A stretch of 64,000 nucleotides of DNA from Occultella gossypii (GTDB lineage Bacteria > Actinomycetota > Actinomycetes > Actinomycetales > Beutenbergiaceae). Made by a program: the position numbers and the translations under genes. Below are positions 1-8,305 of this stretch, one piece after another. The notes under the pieces were generated by a model. That model saw only the letters and a program-made list of their open reading frames with translations, was not told the origin of the DNA and ran no database searches. The DNA is taken from contig NZ_JAGSHT010000021.1 in assembly GCF_019947135.1 (NCBI RefSeq), forward strand, positions 62,001 to 126,000, written 5' to 3'. The stretch's first letter is position 1; every line of letters starts with the position of its first letter.

Positions 1-210
1 TGGGCCCGGATGGTGACGATGGCGATCAGTGCGGTGAGCATCATCGTGTACGCCGTGCTGTGGCTCACCGCGGCCCCGGAGAGCGCGCTCTCGAGCAACC
101 TGATCGGCTCCTCGCTCGAGATCCTTGTGCTCCTGGCGTTCTCGGGTGAGACCGCGCGGAGGTTCACGAGCGGGAAGAACCCGGAGAACCACCCGATCGA
201 CGGGGTCTGA
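1..210 (+). CDS. C-terminal fragment of a small membrane protein (cut by window start)
   Basis: The reading frame is open from base 1 (codons for W-A-R precede an internal ATG at 10), so this is most likely the end of a longer gene and not a 66-aa protein. One hydrophobic segment (about residues 5-22 of the visible part) and a second weakly hydrophobic stretch (SSLEILVLLAF) are followed by a polar basic tail ending GKNPENHPIDGV. I do not recognise the family. A perfect inverted repeat spans its stop codon. Confidence 0.5.
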   Translation, partial: WARMVTMAISAVSIIVYAVLWLTAAPESALSSNLIGSSLEILVLLAFSGETARRFTSGKNPENHPIDGV

Positions 211-224
211 CCGAGTCGATCGGG
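192..224. terminator. Hairpin between convergent genes
   Basis: Perfect 10-bp inverted repeat, CCCGATCGAC (192-201) and GTCGATCGGG (215-224), with a 13-nt loop. It contains the stop codon of the left gene and lies 34 bp past the end of the convergent methyltransferase gene. No U-tract is visible, so a bidirectional terminator role is inferred from position. Confidence 0.5.
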
Positions 225-257
225 CAAGCGCCGTGCGAACGGCCATGGCCGCGCCGG

Positions 258-884
258 TCAGGCGGCCCGCTCCAGCTCGAGAAGGGTGGCCTTCGCGTCC
301 GGACCGCCCACGTAGCCACCCAGCGAGCCGTCCGCACGCAGGACCCGGTGGCACGGCACGACGACCGGCAGCGGGTTCGTCGCGCAGGCGGACCCTACGG
401 CCCGGACGGCGCCCGGGTTCCCGACGTGGATCGCGACCTCGCGGTAGGACTGGGTGTGTCCGTAGGAGATGTCCGGCAGGTGCCGCTGGACCAGGCCGCG
501 GAACCCATGGGACAGGCGACGGTCCAGTGCGACGTCGAAGGAGGTGCGGTGTCCGGCGAAGTACTCCTCGATCTGCCGGGCCGCGGGCTCCAGCCGGGCC
601 GGCGCTCGCAGCACGCGCGGGCCGATGCCCGTCGCAAGCTTCGTGAGGACCTCCTCGAAGCCCTCGCGTTCGTAGGCGACGCGGACCAGGCCGACCTCGG
701 TGGCGGCGAGCAGCAGCCGCCCGACCGGGGTGTCGACCTCGGTGTAGGCGACCTCCACGAGGCCCTGGTCCTGCGCGGCATCCTCCAGTCGGCGGTGCAG
801 GCGGGCCAGCACGTCGTCGTCGGGGGTGGTGCGCGCGAGCAGGTCGGCGGCGTCGGCGGTCGGTGGCATGGGGTTGGTGGTCAT
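258..884 (-). CDS. ogt: Methylated-DNA--[protein]-cysteine S-methyltransferase
   Basis: Suicide repair protein that transfers the alkyl group from O6-alkylguanine to its own cysteine. The 208-aa product carries the active-site motif PCHRVL (VVVPCHRVLRADGSLGGY) near residue 175, preceded by the winged-helix segment with the VGNPGAVRAVG arginine-finger region typical of Ogt/AdaB. It has an N-terminal extension of about 40 residues (PPTADAADLLARTTPDDD...) before the ribonuclease-like fold starting near VAYTEVDTPVGRLLL. Its ATG overlaps the stop of the upstream sigma factor gene (ATGA), so the two are translationally coupled and co-regulated. The extension resembles the linker segments of sigma-associated proteins, but I cannot assign it. 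Confidence 0.93.
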   Translation of the reverse strand: MTTNPMPPTADAADLLARTTPDDDVLARLHRRLEDAAQDQGLVEVAYTEVDTPVGRLLLAATEVGLVRVAYEREGFEEVLTKLATGIGPRVLRAPARLEPAARQIEEYFAGHRTSFDVALDRRLSHGFRGLVQRHLPDISYGHTQSYREVAIHVGNPGAVRAVGSACATNPLPVVVPCHRVLRADGSLGGYVGGPDAKATLLELERAA

Positions 885-1387
885 CGGTGGTGTCCTTCCT
901 CGGCAAGTCCGATCAGGTGCGGGTTGCGACGCAACGACCGCAGCCCGTCCGCGGCGGCCCGGCGGACGGCCGCCGGTGTGCCGCCGATGAGCTCGGCGGT
1001 CTGGGTGTGGGCGAGGCCACCGAGGTAGTGATAGGCGACGGCGAGGCGTTGCCGCTCGGGCAGGGCGGCCACGGCGGACCAGATGTCCGGGTCCGTCCCG
1101 CCCGGGACGCCGATGGTCGAGGCTCGGTCCGGCACCGCCTCGGTGGGGATCGCGAGCCGTGCCCGCGAGCGGGTGACGTCGATCGCCTTACGGTGCGCGA
1201 CCCGGACCAGCCAGGCCTGCACGTTGGTGTCCTCCGGAAGGCCGGGCCACTCCCGCAGGGCAGCGAGGAACGTCTCGGACCAGGCGTCGTCGGCATCCGG
1301 GCCGGGGCCCAGGACCGCACGACAGACCCGCAGGACGGTGGCGCCGTGGCGGGCCACCGCTTGCTCGAAGGGCTGTTTCATCGTCAT
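881..1387 (-). CDS. ECF-type RNA polymerase sigma factor
   Basis: 168-aa sigma-70 family factor. Region 2 covers FEQAVARHGATVLRVCRAVLG to WLVRVAHRKAIDVTRSR, and region 4 has the HTH around LPERQRLAVAYHYLGGLAHTQTAEL. The start MTMKQPFEQ at 1387 is chosen because the frame upstream lacks sigma homology. The linker between regions 2 and 4 contains GGTDPDIW. No anti-sigma gene is adjacent; instead its stop overlaps the start of the alkyltransferase gene. This suggests that a partner-switching or substrate-driven mechanism, not a membrane anti-sigma, controls it, and that alkylation damage may be the signal (inference). Confidence 0.88.
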   Translation of the reverse strand: MTMKQPFEQAVARHGATVLRVCRAVLGPGPDADDAWSETFLAALREWPGLPEDTNVQAWLVRVAHRKAIDVTRSRARLAIPTEAVPDRASTIGVPGGTDPDIWSAVAALPERQRLAVAYHYLGGLAHTQTAELIGGTPAAVRRAAADGLRSLRRNPHLIGLAEEGHHR

Positions 1388-1450
1388 CACCAGGTAGACG
1401 CGTGCGGGACCGAGAATGTGAGGTCTGCGGGTCAAGCCTAGGATCCGACC

Positions 1451-1828
1451 ATGGACCCGCTCTCCGAAGCAGACACGAACGCGGTGATCGCGATCGTCAT
1501 GGACCTGGCTCGCGCCGGCAGCACCGACGAGCTTGTGGAGTTCTTCGATCACGGTCTCGACGTCGATGTCCGCGATGCCGACGGGAACACCGCCCTCATG
1601 CTGGCCGCCTATCACGGCCACGCCCCGGCCGTCGCCGCGCTGATCGAGCGGGGCGCAGACGTGGACCTGCGCAACAACCGGGACCAGTCACCGATCGCCG
1701 GCGCCCTGTTCAAGGGCGAGGACGAGATCGTCGCTGCCCTGCGCGCGGCCGGCGCGGATCTGGACGCCGGGACCCCGAGCGCCCGTGCGACGGCCGAGAT
1801 GTTCGGCCGGGCCCACCTGCTCTCCTAG
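1451..1828 (+). CDS. Ankyrin repeat protein next to catalase
   Basis: 125-aa protein of about three ankyrin repeats: DELVEFFDHGLDVDVRDADG, then NTALMLAAYHGHAPAVAAL, then RGADVDLRNNRDQSPIAGAL, with a last half repeat ending GADLDAG. There is no signal peptide, so it is cytoplasmic. It lies 142 bp from, and converges on, the catalase gene. Small ankyrin proteins encoded beside catalases are a recurring arrangement (AnkB beside KatB in Pseudomonas, where AnkB supports catalase activity). A similar partner role is inferred from context only. Confidence 0.85.
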   Translation: MDPLSEADTNAVIAIVMDLARAGSTDELVEFFDHGLDVDVRDADGNTALMLAAYHGHAPAVAALIERGADVDLRNNRDQSPIAGALFKGEDEIVAALRAAGADLDAGTPSARATAEMFGRAHLLS

Positions 1829-1912
1829 CCCCGCCGTCGAACGCGAGGTTGTTGGCCCGGAACGCCCGGGACCAGCCAACGATGTCGCGCTCGGGCTCCA
1901 CCGGACGAACGG

Positions 1913-1946
1913 ACGGCCCGGACACCTTCATGGGTGCCCGGGCCGT
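1913..1946. terminator. Bidirectional terminator hairpin between ankyrin and catalase genes
   Basis: Arms ACGGCCCGG (1913-1921) and CCGGGCCGT (1938-1946), continued by an inner ACC/GGT pair. It sits in the middle of the convergent intergenic gap. Confidence 0.6.
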
Positions 1947-1970
1947 GGTCGCCGGTGGGTCGGACGTGGG

Positions 1971-3479
1971 TCAGACGAGTTCGCTGATCCGGTCGTCGTC
2001 ACCGAGTGCGCCGGCCTTGCGGGCCTCGATGGCCCTGCGCACACCCTCGCCGTAGGCCGGGTCGGCCAGCGTGCAGTTGTTGATGTGCCGCTCGATCGTC
2101 GTCTCGGAGGCGCCGTCGATCGCCCGGGCCGTGTTGGCGAACAGGGCCGACCGCTCTTCCGGCGTCATCTGCCGGAACAGGTTCCGCGGCTGCTCGAAGT
2201 AGTTGTCGTCGTCCTCGCGGTACTCGAACCGGTCCGCCGGACCGTCCAGGGCGAGCGACGGCTCGTTGTAGGCGGGCTGGTCCGAGAAGCGGTCGTAGCT
2301 GTTCGGGGTGTACCCGGGCACGCCGCCCTGGTTGCCGTCCACGCGCATCTGACCATCGCGGTGGTAGGTGTTCACGTTCGTGGCCCCGCGCGGGTAGTTC
2401 ACCGGGATCTGGTGGTGGTTCACGCCCACGCGGTAACGGGCGGCGTCACCGTAGGAGAACAGCCGGCCCTGCAGCATCCGGTCCGGGGACGGCCCGACGC
2501 CGGGCACCATGTTGCTCGGCGCGAACGCGGCCTGCTCGACATCGGCGAAGTAGTTCTCCGAGTTCCGGTTCAGCTCGAACTCGCCGACCTCGATCAGCGG
2601 GTAGTCCTTCTTCGACCACACCTTGGTCACGTCGAACGGGTGGAACCGGTAGTCCTTGGCGTCGGCCTCGGGCATGACCTGGATGGAGAACGTCCACTTC
2701 GGGTTCTCGCCACGCTCGATCGCGTCGAACAGGTCCCGCTGGGCGGACTCCCGGTCCCCGGCCACGAGCTTGGCGGCCTCGGCATCGGTGAGGTTCTTGA
2801 TGCCCTGCTGCGTGCGGAAGTGGAACTTCACCCAGAACCGCTCGTTCTCGGCGTTGATGAAGGAGTAGGTGTGGGATCCGAACCCGTGCATGTGCCGGTA
2901 GCCGTCCGGGATGCCGCGGTCGGACATCACGATGGTGACCTGGTGCAGCGCCTCGGGCAGGTTCGTCCAGAAGTCCCAGTTGTTCTCGGCCGAACGCAGG
3001 TTCGTGCGCGGGTCGCGCTTCACGGCGCGGTTGAGCGCCGGGAAGTGGTGCGGGTCGCGGTGGAAGAACACCGGGGTGTTGTTGCCGACGAGGTCCCAGT
3101 TGCCCTCCTCGGTGTAGAAGCGCAGCGCGAAGCCGCGGATGTCCCGCTCGGCGTCCGCGGCGCCGCGTTCACCGGCGACGGTGGAGAACCGGGCGAACAT
3201 CTCGGTCTGCTTGCCGACCTCGGAGAACAGCGCGGCCTTGGAGTACCGGGTGATGTCCTGCGTCACGGTGAAGGTGCCGAACGCCCCCGACCCCTTGGCG
3301 TGCATGCGGCGCTCGGGGATGACCTCACGGCTGAAGTGGGCCAGCTTCTCGAGGAACCACACGTCCTGGAGCAGCATCGGACCACGCGGGCCGGCGGTGA
3401 CGGCGTTCTCGTTGTCCGGAACCGGGGCACCGGCCGCGGTCGTCAGGGGCCGGGTGTTGTCTTGGAACTGTTCGGTCAT
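1971..3479 (-). CDS. katA: Monofunctional heme catalase
   Basis: 502-aa clade-3 type catalase that disproportionates hydrogen peroxide. Visible signatures: distal histidine in [10 protein letters not shown], distal asparagine in VGNNTPVFF, proximal heme-ligand tyrosine in [14 protein letters not shown], and the core block [10 protein letters not shown]. Length is normal for small-subunit catalases. The start MTEQFQDN at 3479 is preceded by AAGGA at a good distance; an in-frame ATG-less extension upstream lies inside the fur gene and is rejected. It follows the fur-type gene by 14 bp, forming a repressor-catalase operon like furA-katG/catR-catA, so peroxide derepression is likely. Confidence 0.96.
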   Translation of the reverse strand: MTEQFQDNTRPLTTAAGAPVPDNENAVTAGPRGPMLLQDVWFLEKLAHFSREVIPERRMHAKGSGAFGTFTVTQDITRYSKAALFSEVGKQTEMFARFSTVAGERGAADAERDIRGFALRFYTEEGNWDLVGNNTPVFFHRDPHHFPALNRAVKRDPRTNLRSAENNWDFWTNLPEALHQVTIVMSDRGIPDGYRHMHGFGSHTYSFINAENERFWVKFHFRTQQGIKNLTDAEAAKLVAGDRESAQRDLFDAIERGENPKWTFSIQVMPEADAKDYRFHPFDVTKVWSKKDYPLIEVGEFELNRNSENYFADVEQAAFAPSNMVPGVGPSPDRMLQGRLFSYGDAARYRVGVNHHQIPVNYPRGATNVNTYHRDGQMRVDGNQGGVPGYTPNSYDRFSDQPAYNEPSLALDGPADRFEYREDDDNYFEQPRNLFRQMTPEERSALFANTARAIDGASETTIERHINNCTLADPAYGEGVRRAIEARKAGALGDDDRISELV

Positions 3480-3493
3480 TCCTTGATGCTCCT

Positions 3494-3964
3494 TCAGTGG
3501 TGGTGGGAAATCTCTGGGCGCGGCGCCGGATCGGTGCTGGCGGCCTGGCACGCGGGGCAGATGCCCCAGTAGGTGACCTCGACGGCGTCGATGATGAAGC
3601 CGGGTGCCTGGGGCACCGCGAGCGGGATCGCGCCGGGTGCTCCGTGGACGTCGGTGAGGGTGCCGCAGCGTCGGCAGACCGCGTGCTGGTGGTCGTCCCA
3701 GCGCAGCCCTTCATAGCGGGCCGACGAGTTCGGGAGATCGATCCGTCGCGCCAGATCCGCGTCGACGAGCGTCTTCAGGACGTCGTAGACGGCTTGCGTG
3801 GAACAGCCGCCGATCCGCGTACGGACCAGCCCGACGATCGCTGCGGCGTCGGAGTGCGGGTGCTCGTGGATGACCGTCAGGACGGTCACCCGCGGCCGCG
3901 TCACGCGCAGTGATGCCCCCCGCAGAAGTTCCTCCGCCTCGGACTCGATCACGTCTGCAGTCAA
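3494..3964 (-). CDS. Fur family transcriptional repressor (PerR/FurA/CatR-like)
   Basis: 156-aa Fur protein: N-terminal winged helix ([21 protein letters not shown]... [19 protein letters not shown]), regulatory metal site around [16 protein letters not shown], and two CxxC pairs (CRRC and CPAC) for structural zinc. The start codon is probably TTG at 3964, six bases downstream of a perfect palindromic operator, so the mRNA leader is very short and autoregulation is expected. Sitting directly upstream of catalase in the same operon makes peroxide sensing more likely than bulk iron control. Confidence 0.92.
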   Translation of the reverse strand: MTADVIESEAEELLRGASLRVTRPRVTVLTVIHEHPHSDAAAIVGLVRTRIGGCSTQAVYDVLKTLVDADLARRIDLPNSSARYEGLRWDDHQHAVCRRCGTLTDVHGAPGAIPLAVPQAPGFIIDAVEVTYWGICPACQAASTDPAPRPEISHHH

Positions 3965-3970
3965 TCATCT

Positions 3971-3991
3971 TTTCTGGATTCATTCCAGAAA
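3971..3991. promoter_or_regulatory. Fur/PerR-type operator upstream of the fur-katA operon
   Basis: Perfect 8-bp inverted repeat TTTCTGGA (3971-3978) and TCCAGAAA (3984-3991) around a 5-nt spacer. It lies immediately 5' of the repressor start, where a bound dimer would block transcription initiation. Confidence 0.75.
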
Positions 3992-4036
3992 GGCCGGGTG
4001 TCCTGTGTCACACCGGGTCGCCCGGTGGCGGCGAGA

Positions 4037-5257
4037 TCAGCCGAGAATGATCCAGAGCAGCGCCGCGAGGATGAGGACCGCGCTGCCGGCGAGGATGCCG
4101 GGCAGCATCGACATGTCGGACGTCGTCGTCGCCGGTGGTTCGAAGGATCGGGCGACGGCGGGGGTCGCCACGCGGGGCTCGTCGCTCTCGCCGGGGCTTG
4201 CGTCGGGCGAACTGTCCGCGGCCGCGCGGTCGTGGTCCGGGCCCGTCTCGTCGTCGGCCGGGTGGAGGTCGCCGAGGTCGTCGCCGGCGGCCGTCGGGCT
4301 GTCGAGCAGGGTGACGCCGTCGTCGGAGTCGACGTCGACCCCGACGGGCCCGGTCGACCCGGCGGTCGCCGGTCGCGGCGTGCGCACGTGGGCACCGGCC
4401 GCGGGGCTCGTGGGATCGATGATCATGGTGGGCAGCGACTCGCTCAGGGCCGCGCCGGCGTCCGGGGAGAGCGTGATGCCGTCCGTGACCGCACCGGCGA
4501 ACACCGGTGCCGCGTCGAGCGGGTCGGTGTCGACGTCGGGCTCGGTGACCACGTCGGCCACCACCACGGTGACGTTGTCCCGGGTCCCCAGCACCAGCGC
4601 GGCGTTGATCAGGCCGCGAGCGGCCTCGGCCGGGTCGGGGCGGGTGAGCAGTTCACCGATGTGCTCCGCGGACAGGTAGTCGGAGAGGCCGTCGCTGCAC
4701 AGGAGCAGGCGGTCCCCTGGGCTCACCGTCAGGGCGATGATGTCCAGGTCGGCGCCGCCGGGCTGGTCGTCGAGGGAGCGCAGCAGCATCGACCGGTACG
4801 GGTGGGTGCGGGCCCGCTCCGGGGTGAGCTGGCCCTGGTCGATGAGCCGCTGCACGTGCGTGTGGTCGGTGGTGACCTGGTACAGCGAGCCTTCGTGCAG
4901 GCAGTAGACCCGGGAGTCCCCGATGTGGCCGATCGTCAGCTGCTCGCCGTCGCTGGCCACCGCGATCAGGGTGGTCCCCATCGACTCGAGCATGGCGTCC
5001 GCCTCGGACATGCCCTGGAGTGCGTGCCGGGAGGCCCGCCCCGCGTTCAGGAACTGGGTGGGGATGTCCGTGCCGGGGGAGTGCTCCACCTCGGCGAAGA
5101 CCCGCACCGCCACGCTCGAAGCGACCTCGCCGGCCGCGTGCCCGCCCATGCCGTCGGCGAGCACCAGCAGCCGTGGGCTGCCGAGAGCGGAGTCCTCGTT
5201 GTTCGTCCGGACGGTCCCGAGGTCGGTCTGCACGGCGTAGCGGAAACTCACCGCCAT
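4037..5257 (-). CDS. PP2C-family serine/threonine protein phosphatase, membrane-anchored
   Basis: 406-aa metal-dependent phosphatase. The PP2C domain (about 1-240) shows RTNNEDS, the metal-binding LVLADGMGGHAAGE, GDSRVY and LLCSDGLSDYL. A long acidic/proline-rich linker follows, and a single C-terminal membrane helix (LPGILAGSAVLILAALLWII) that anchors the catalytic domain facing the cytoplasm. Start: an ATG at 5257 with GGCGG eight bases upstream is preferred over an in-frame GTG three codons earlier. In actinobacteria such phosphatases oppose PknB-type kinases; no active kinase gene is adjacent, but the next gene upstream carries a kinase-like fold. Confidence 0.9.
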   Translation of the reverse strand: MAVSFRYAVQTDLGTVRTNNEDSALGSPRLLVLADGMGGHAAGEVASSVAVRVFAEVEHSPGTDIPTQFLNAGRASRHALQGMSEADAMLESMGTTLIAVASDGEQLTIGHIGDSRVYCLHEGSLYQVTTDHTHVQRLIDQGQLTPERARTHPYRSMLLRSLDDQPGGADLDIIALTVSPGDRLLLCSDGLSDYLSAEHIGELLTRPDPAEAARGLINAALVLGTRDNVTVVVADVVTEPDVDTDPLDAAPVFAGAVTDGITLSPDAGAALSESLPTMIIDPTSPAAGAHVRTPRPATAGSTGPVGVDVDSDDGVTLLDSPTAAGDDLGDLHPADDETGPDHDRAAADSSPDASPGESDEPRVATPAVARSFEPPATTTSDMSMLPGILAGSAVLILAALLWIILG

Positions 5258-5445
5258 CGTGTGCACCGCCTCTGACTGTCAGCCGCCTTCGGGGGCGGGG
5301 GCTTGGGAGCGAGTCTCACCCTACAACGCGGGAGGGCGCCGAATCTGCATCGCAATGGACCGAGGTGCCCATCTCCAGGAGGCGGACCTCCGGCGCGGCC
5401 GCCGCGTTCGAGTGTGGCCGGTCGTGGCCCGGTGACATTGCCGGG

Positions 5446-8238
5446 TCAGAGCGCGTTCTGCTTCTGCAGGTAGCGCAGCGCCGCCCAGCCGAGGGGTACC
5501 CGGATCCAGAACGTCAGCACCCGGAACAGCACCGCCGTCGATGCCGCGGTCGCGGTAGCGATCCCGGCGGTCCGCAGACCTGTGGAGAGCGCGAACTCCA
5601 CGGTTCCGATGCCACCCGGGGTGGGCACGGCCGAGCCGACGGCGGTACCGGTGAGGTAGACGATCGCGAGCGTCGTGGCCGGCAGGGTCTGGCCGAACGC
5701 GGCCAGCGCGGCAGCGAAGGACGCTAGGTAGCCGAGGGTCTGCACCAGGTTCCCGCCGAGGGCGAAGGCGAGCCGCTGCGGCTGGCCGACCACCCAGACG
5801 AGCCGCGGCCAGACCTGCTTCAGCGTGGGGGTGACCTTCGCGATCACCCAGCGGCGCAGCGCGGGCACCGCGAACGCGACCCCGACCACCACGGCCAGTG
5901 CCGCGGCGACGATCAGCGCGGCGCCCGAGGGAAAGCCCTGCAGTGCCCCGGAGCTGCCGGTGAGCAGGGCGATCGCGATCAGGAGCAGCACGGTGGTGAC
6001 GAACTGGGACACCTGGAGCAGGGCCACCGTGGCCAGGGCTATTGGTGTCTCGAGGCCCCGCTTCTGCATGTACCGGAGGTTGAGCGCCGCCGGGCCGACG
6101 CCGGCCGGGGCCACCAGGGTCACGACGGACGCGGCGACCTGGACCAGCGTGGTACGCCACAGCCCGAGCTTCTCGGGAGAGAACCCGACCAGCCCCATCG
6201 CGGAGCCGACGTAGGTGACCAGGCCCAGCACGAAGGCCACGACCATCCAGAACGGGTTCGCCTCGCTGATGACCTGAGCGATCTCCTGGAAGTTCAGGGT
6301 CGTCAGGAGCGCCCAGCCGGCCACCACCGCGATCGTCAGCGTGATCACCGTGCGGGCGCTGAACCGACTGAGCCGGATCGGCTCGACGATCCCGGCCGTC
6401 GGGATGAAGTCGACGAGGTGCGCGCGCAGAGCCGCCATCCCGGCCTTGTCCGCGCGGGCCTCGGCGCGGGTCTGCATCGGCAGCGCGATCGGCTGCAGAA
6501 GGGGTGCGATCTCGGCGAGCTGCTCGATGGACAGCACCCGGGCGGCGGCGGCGATGGCACGCTCGGGTCCGACCCGCAGCGCGAGCAGCGTCAGCAGCTG
6601 GGTGCGGTCGACCCGCCTGGCCAGGGAGCCGGACGCGATCTCGCCCTCCTCCCAGCCGTTCAGCCAGACCTCGCCCGCATCGGGGCCGTCGGCGTCGGCG
6701 ATCATGAGGGTGTCGGCGGTGAGGTTGCGGTGCGCGAGGCCCGCCTCGTGCGCGATCTGGAGCTGCTTCCAGGCGTTGATCATCACCTCGTCGGTGATCG
6801 CGCTGTTCGGGAGGTCGGAGAGCTGGCGGGCATGGTCGATGTGCTCACCGAGCAGCAGCACGGAGTCCTCGGTCTCGGCGATGCCGCGCAGGCGGGGACT
6901 GTTCACGCCGGCGGCGGATGCGGCGTAGTACATGAGGGCGGCGCGCTCTGCGGCCTGCCGCAACGAGACCGCGGTCCGGCGGGCCAGCCCGCGCCGCATG
7001 ATCGTCGAGATCACGGCGCTGAGCATGCCGATGACCTGCCGGTCACCATCGAGCACCACGGCGTCCCAGCGCACACCGCCGGAGTCGATGACGGCGTACA
7101 CCCGGTTCGCACCCTCGCGCTCGTTCGCGATGGTCGCGGACTCGGGCAGCTGGGCGAGCAGGCTGGTCTCGGTGTCGCTCGGGCCGCTGACCGTGTCGGT
7201 CGGGACGCGGAGTGGGTCGCTCGGGCCGTCGAGTGTGTCGTTTGGGGTGCCGAGGGCGTCGCTTGGGGCGCCGACGGTGTCGCTCGGCGCGGCGAGGGCG
7301 TCGGTCGGGGTGCCGAGGGCGTCGCTCGGGCCGCCGAGCCCGTCGGACGTCGCGGTCACTCCCGTCCGCGGGGCGGTCGGCGGCACGGTCCCGGCCCGGG
7401 ACGGTGTCGCGAACGACGGCGCGGTGTACCCGATCGGTCCCGACGCCTCGACCACATCCTGGCGCAGGTCCTCGGCGAGGGTCGAGTCGCCGATCCGGAT
7501 CACCCGGACCGGGTCCACCCCGGCCCGCCGGATGCCCTCGACGAGCTCGAGTCCATGGGCCCGCTGGCTCAGGACCCCGGACAGGTACCGCATGCCGAGG
7601 CCCGTCGCGCGGCCGATCAGCACGGACACGATCGCCGCCACGAGGGTCGCGGTCCCGGTGATCACCGTGACGACCAGGACGAACCACAACAGGTTCCAGG
7701 AGATCCGCACGATGCGGCGCCGGTCACTGGTGCCGACCGCCGTCAGGAAGGCGCCCAGCGCGGCGACCGGCGCGGAGATCGTGATCACCCAGGCGCCGTC
7801 CTGGAACCGGAGCAGGGACCGGGCCAGGGCGTTCGTGGCGAACGAGTCCAGCAGCCAGATCGCGAGCAGGGCCACGACGTAGGCGACCGCTGCCGCGGCG
7901 ATGGCGTCCAGGACGGCCCGGACGTTGCGCCGGACCAGCTGCTCGATGACCACGATGATCGGCAGCACGAGGATGAGCAGACCCTCGATCACGTTCACCG
8001 GGACGAGCAGGATCGTGCGGACCACCTGCGCCAGTGCGGACTGGACGTCCTCGGTCACGCCGGTCGTGGTCGCATAGGCGTACACGGCCAGTGCCAGGAC
8101 CGCCGCGATACCGAGCAGCGACAAAAGCATCAGGACCAGGTCGACCGGGCGCCGGACCCGGGTCAGTGGGATGTCCAGGATCCGCACCTGGCGGACCGGG
8201 CCCCTGGGGGTCACCGGCCCTGCGGAATCGGTGGACAT
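5446..8238 (-). CDS. Flippase-like LPG synthase-type integral membrane protein with embedded degenerate kinase domain
   Basis: 930-aa protein. N-terminal block of about 4-5 membrane helices (33-60, 80-100, 112-132, 150-168, 185-210), then a soluble section with eight heptad repeats (302-356), a kinase-like region (about 375-600), and a C-terminal AglD/MprF-type helical domain (about 630-925) containing TYVGSAMGL, LVAPAGVGPAALNLRY and VPTPGGIGTVEF, the conserved motifs of the UPF0104/LPG_synthase_TM family. In the kinase-like part the HRDxxxxN loop reads HRNLTADT (502-509) and no DFG is visible (NGWEE instead), so both catalytic residues appear lost. Likely role: lipid or lipid-linked glycan translocation, regulated by the pseudokinase (inference). 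Confidence 0.85.
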   Translation of the reverse strand: MSTDSAGPVTPRGPVRQVRILDIPLTRVRRPVDLVLMLLSLLGIAAVLALAVYAYATTTGVTEDVQSALAQVVRTILLVPVNVIEGLLILVLPIIVVIEQLVRRNVRAVLDAIAAAAVAYVVALLAIWLLDSFATNALARSLLRFQDGAWVITISAPVAALGAFLTAVGTSDRRRIVRISWNLLWFVLVVTVITGTATLVAAIVSVLIGRATGLGMRYLSGVLSQRAHGLELVEGIRRAGVDPVRVIRIGDSTLAEDLRQDVVEASGPIGYTAPSFATPSRAGTVPPTAPRTGVTATSDGLGGPSDALGTPTDALAAPSDTVGAPSDALGTPNDTLDGPSDPLRVPTDTVSGPSDTETSLLAQLPESATIANEREGANRVYAVIDSGGVRWDAVVLDGDRQVIGMLSAVISTIMRRGLARRTAVSLRQAAERAALMYYAASAAGVNSPRLRGIAETEDSVLLLGEHIDHARQLSDLPNSAITDEVMINAWKQLQIAHEAGLAHRNLTADTLMIADADGPDAGEVWLNGWEEGEIASGSLARRVDRTQLLTLLALRVGPERAIAAAARVLSIEQLAEIAPLLQPIALPMQTRAEARADKAGMAALRAHLVDFIPTAGIVEPIRLSRFSARTVITLTIAVVAGWALLTTLNFQEIAQVISEANPFWMVVAFVLGLVTYVGSAMGLVGFSPEKLGLWRTTLVQVAASVVTLVAPAGVGPAALNLRYMQKRGLETPIALATVALLQVSQFVTTVLLLIAIALLTGSSGALQGFPSGAALIVAAALAVVVGVAFAVPALRRWVIAKVTPTLKQVWPRLVWVVGQPQRLAFALGGNLVQTLGYLASFAAALAAFGQTLPATTLAIVYLTGTAVGSAVPTPGGIGTVEFALSTGLRTAGIATATAASTAVLFRVLTFWIRVPLGWAALRYLQKQNAL
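7171..7335 (-). repeat. Degenerate 21-bp tandem repeats inside the flippase gene
   Basis: Eight in-frame heptads of the form xxP(S/T/N)D(A/T)(L/V), for example GGPSDAL, GTPTDAL, AAPSDTV, GAPSDAL, joining the membrane block to the kinase-like block. The copies differ at DNA level, so they are an old flexible linker and not a recent expansion. Confidence 0.8.
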
Positions 8239-8305
8239 GCTCCCGATAGTAGGTGAGATGGACTCTGCGCCGTCGGTGCGTCCAGGCGCGGCGCCGATCA
8301 GCCGA

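Noticed and set aside
1785-3572. 595-codon open frame antisense to the catalase gene
   Set aside because: It is the mirror of a high-GC coding strand; no ribosome site, no family match and Arg/Gly/Val-rich composition. The catalase frame has full catalytic motifs.
7171-7335. CRISPR-like repeat array
   Set aside because: The repeats are degenerate, contiguous without spacers and in frame with a protein; no cas genes nearby.
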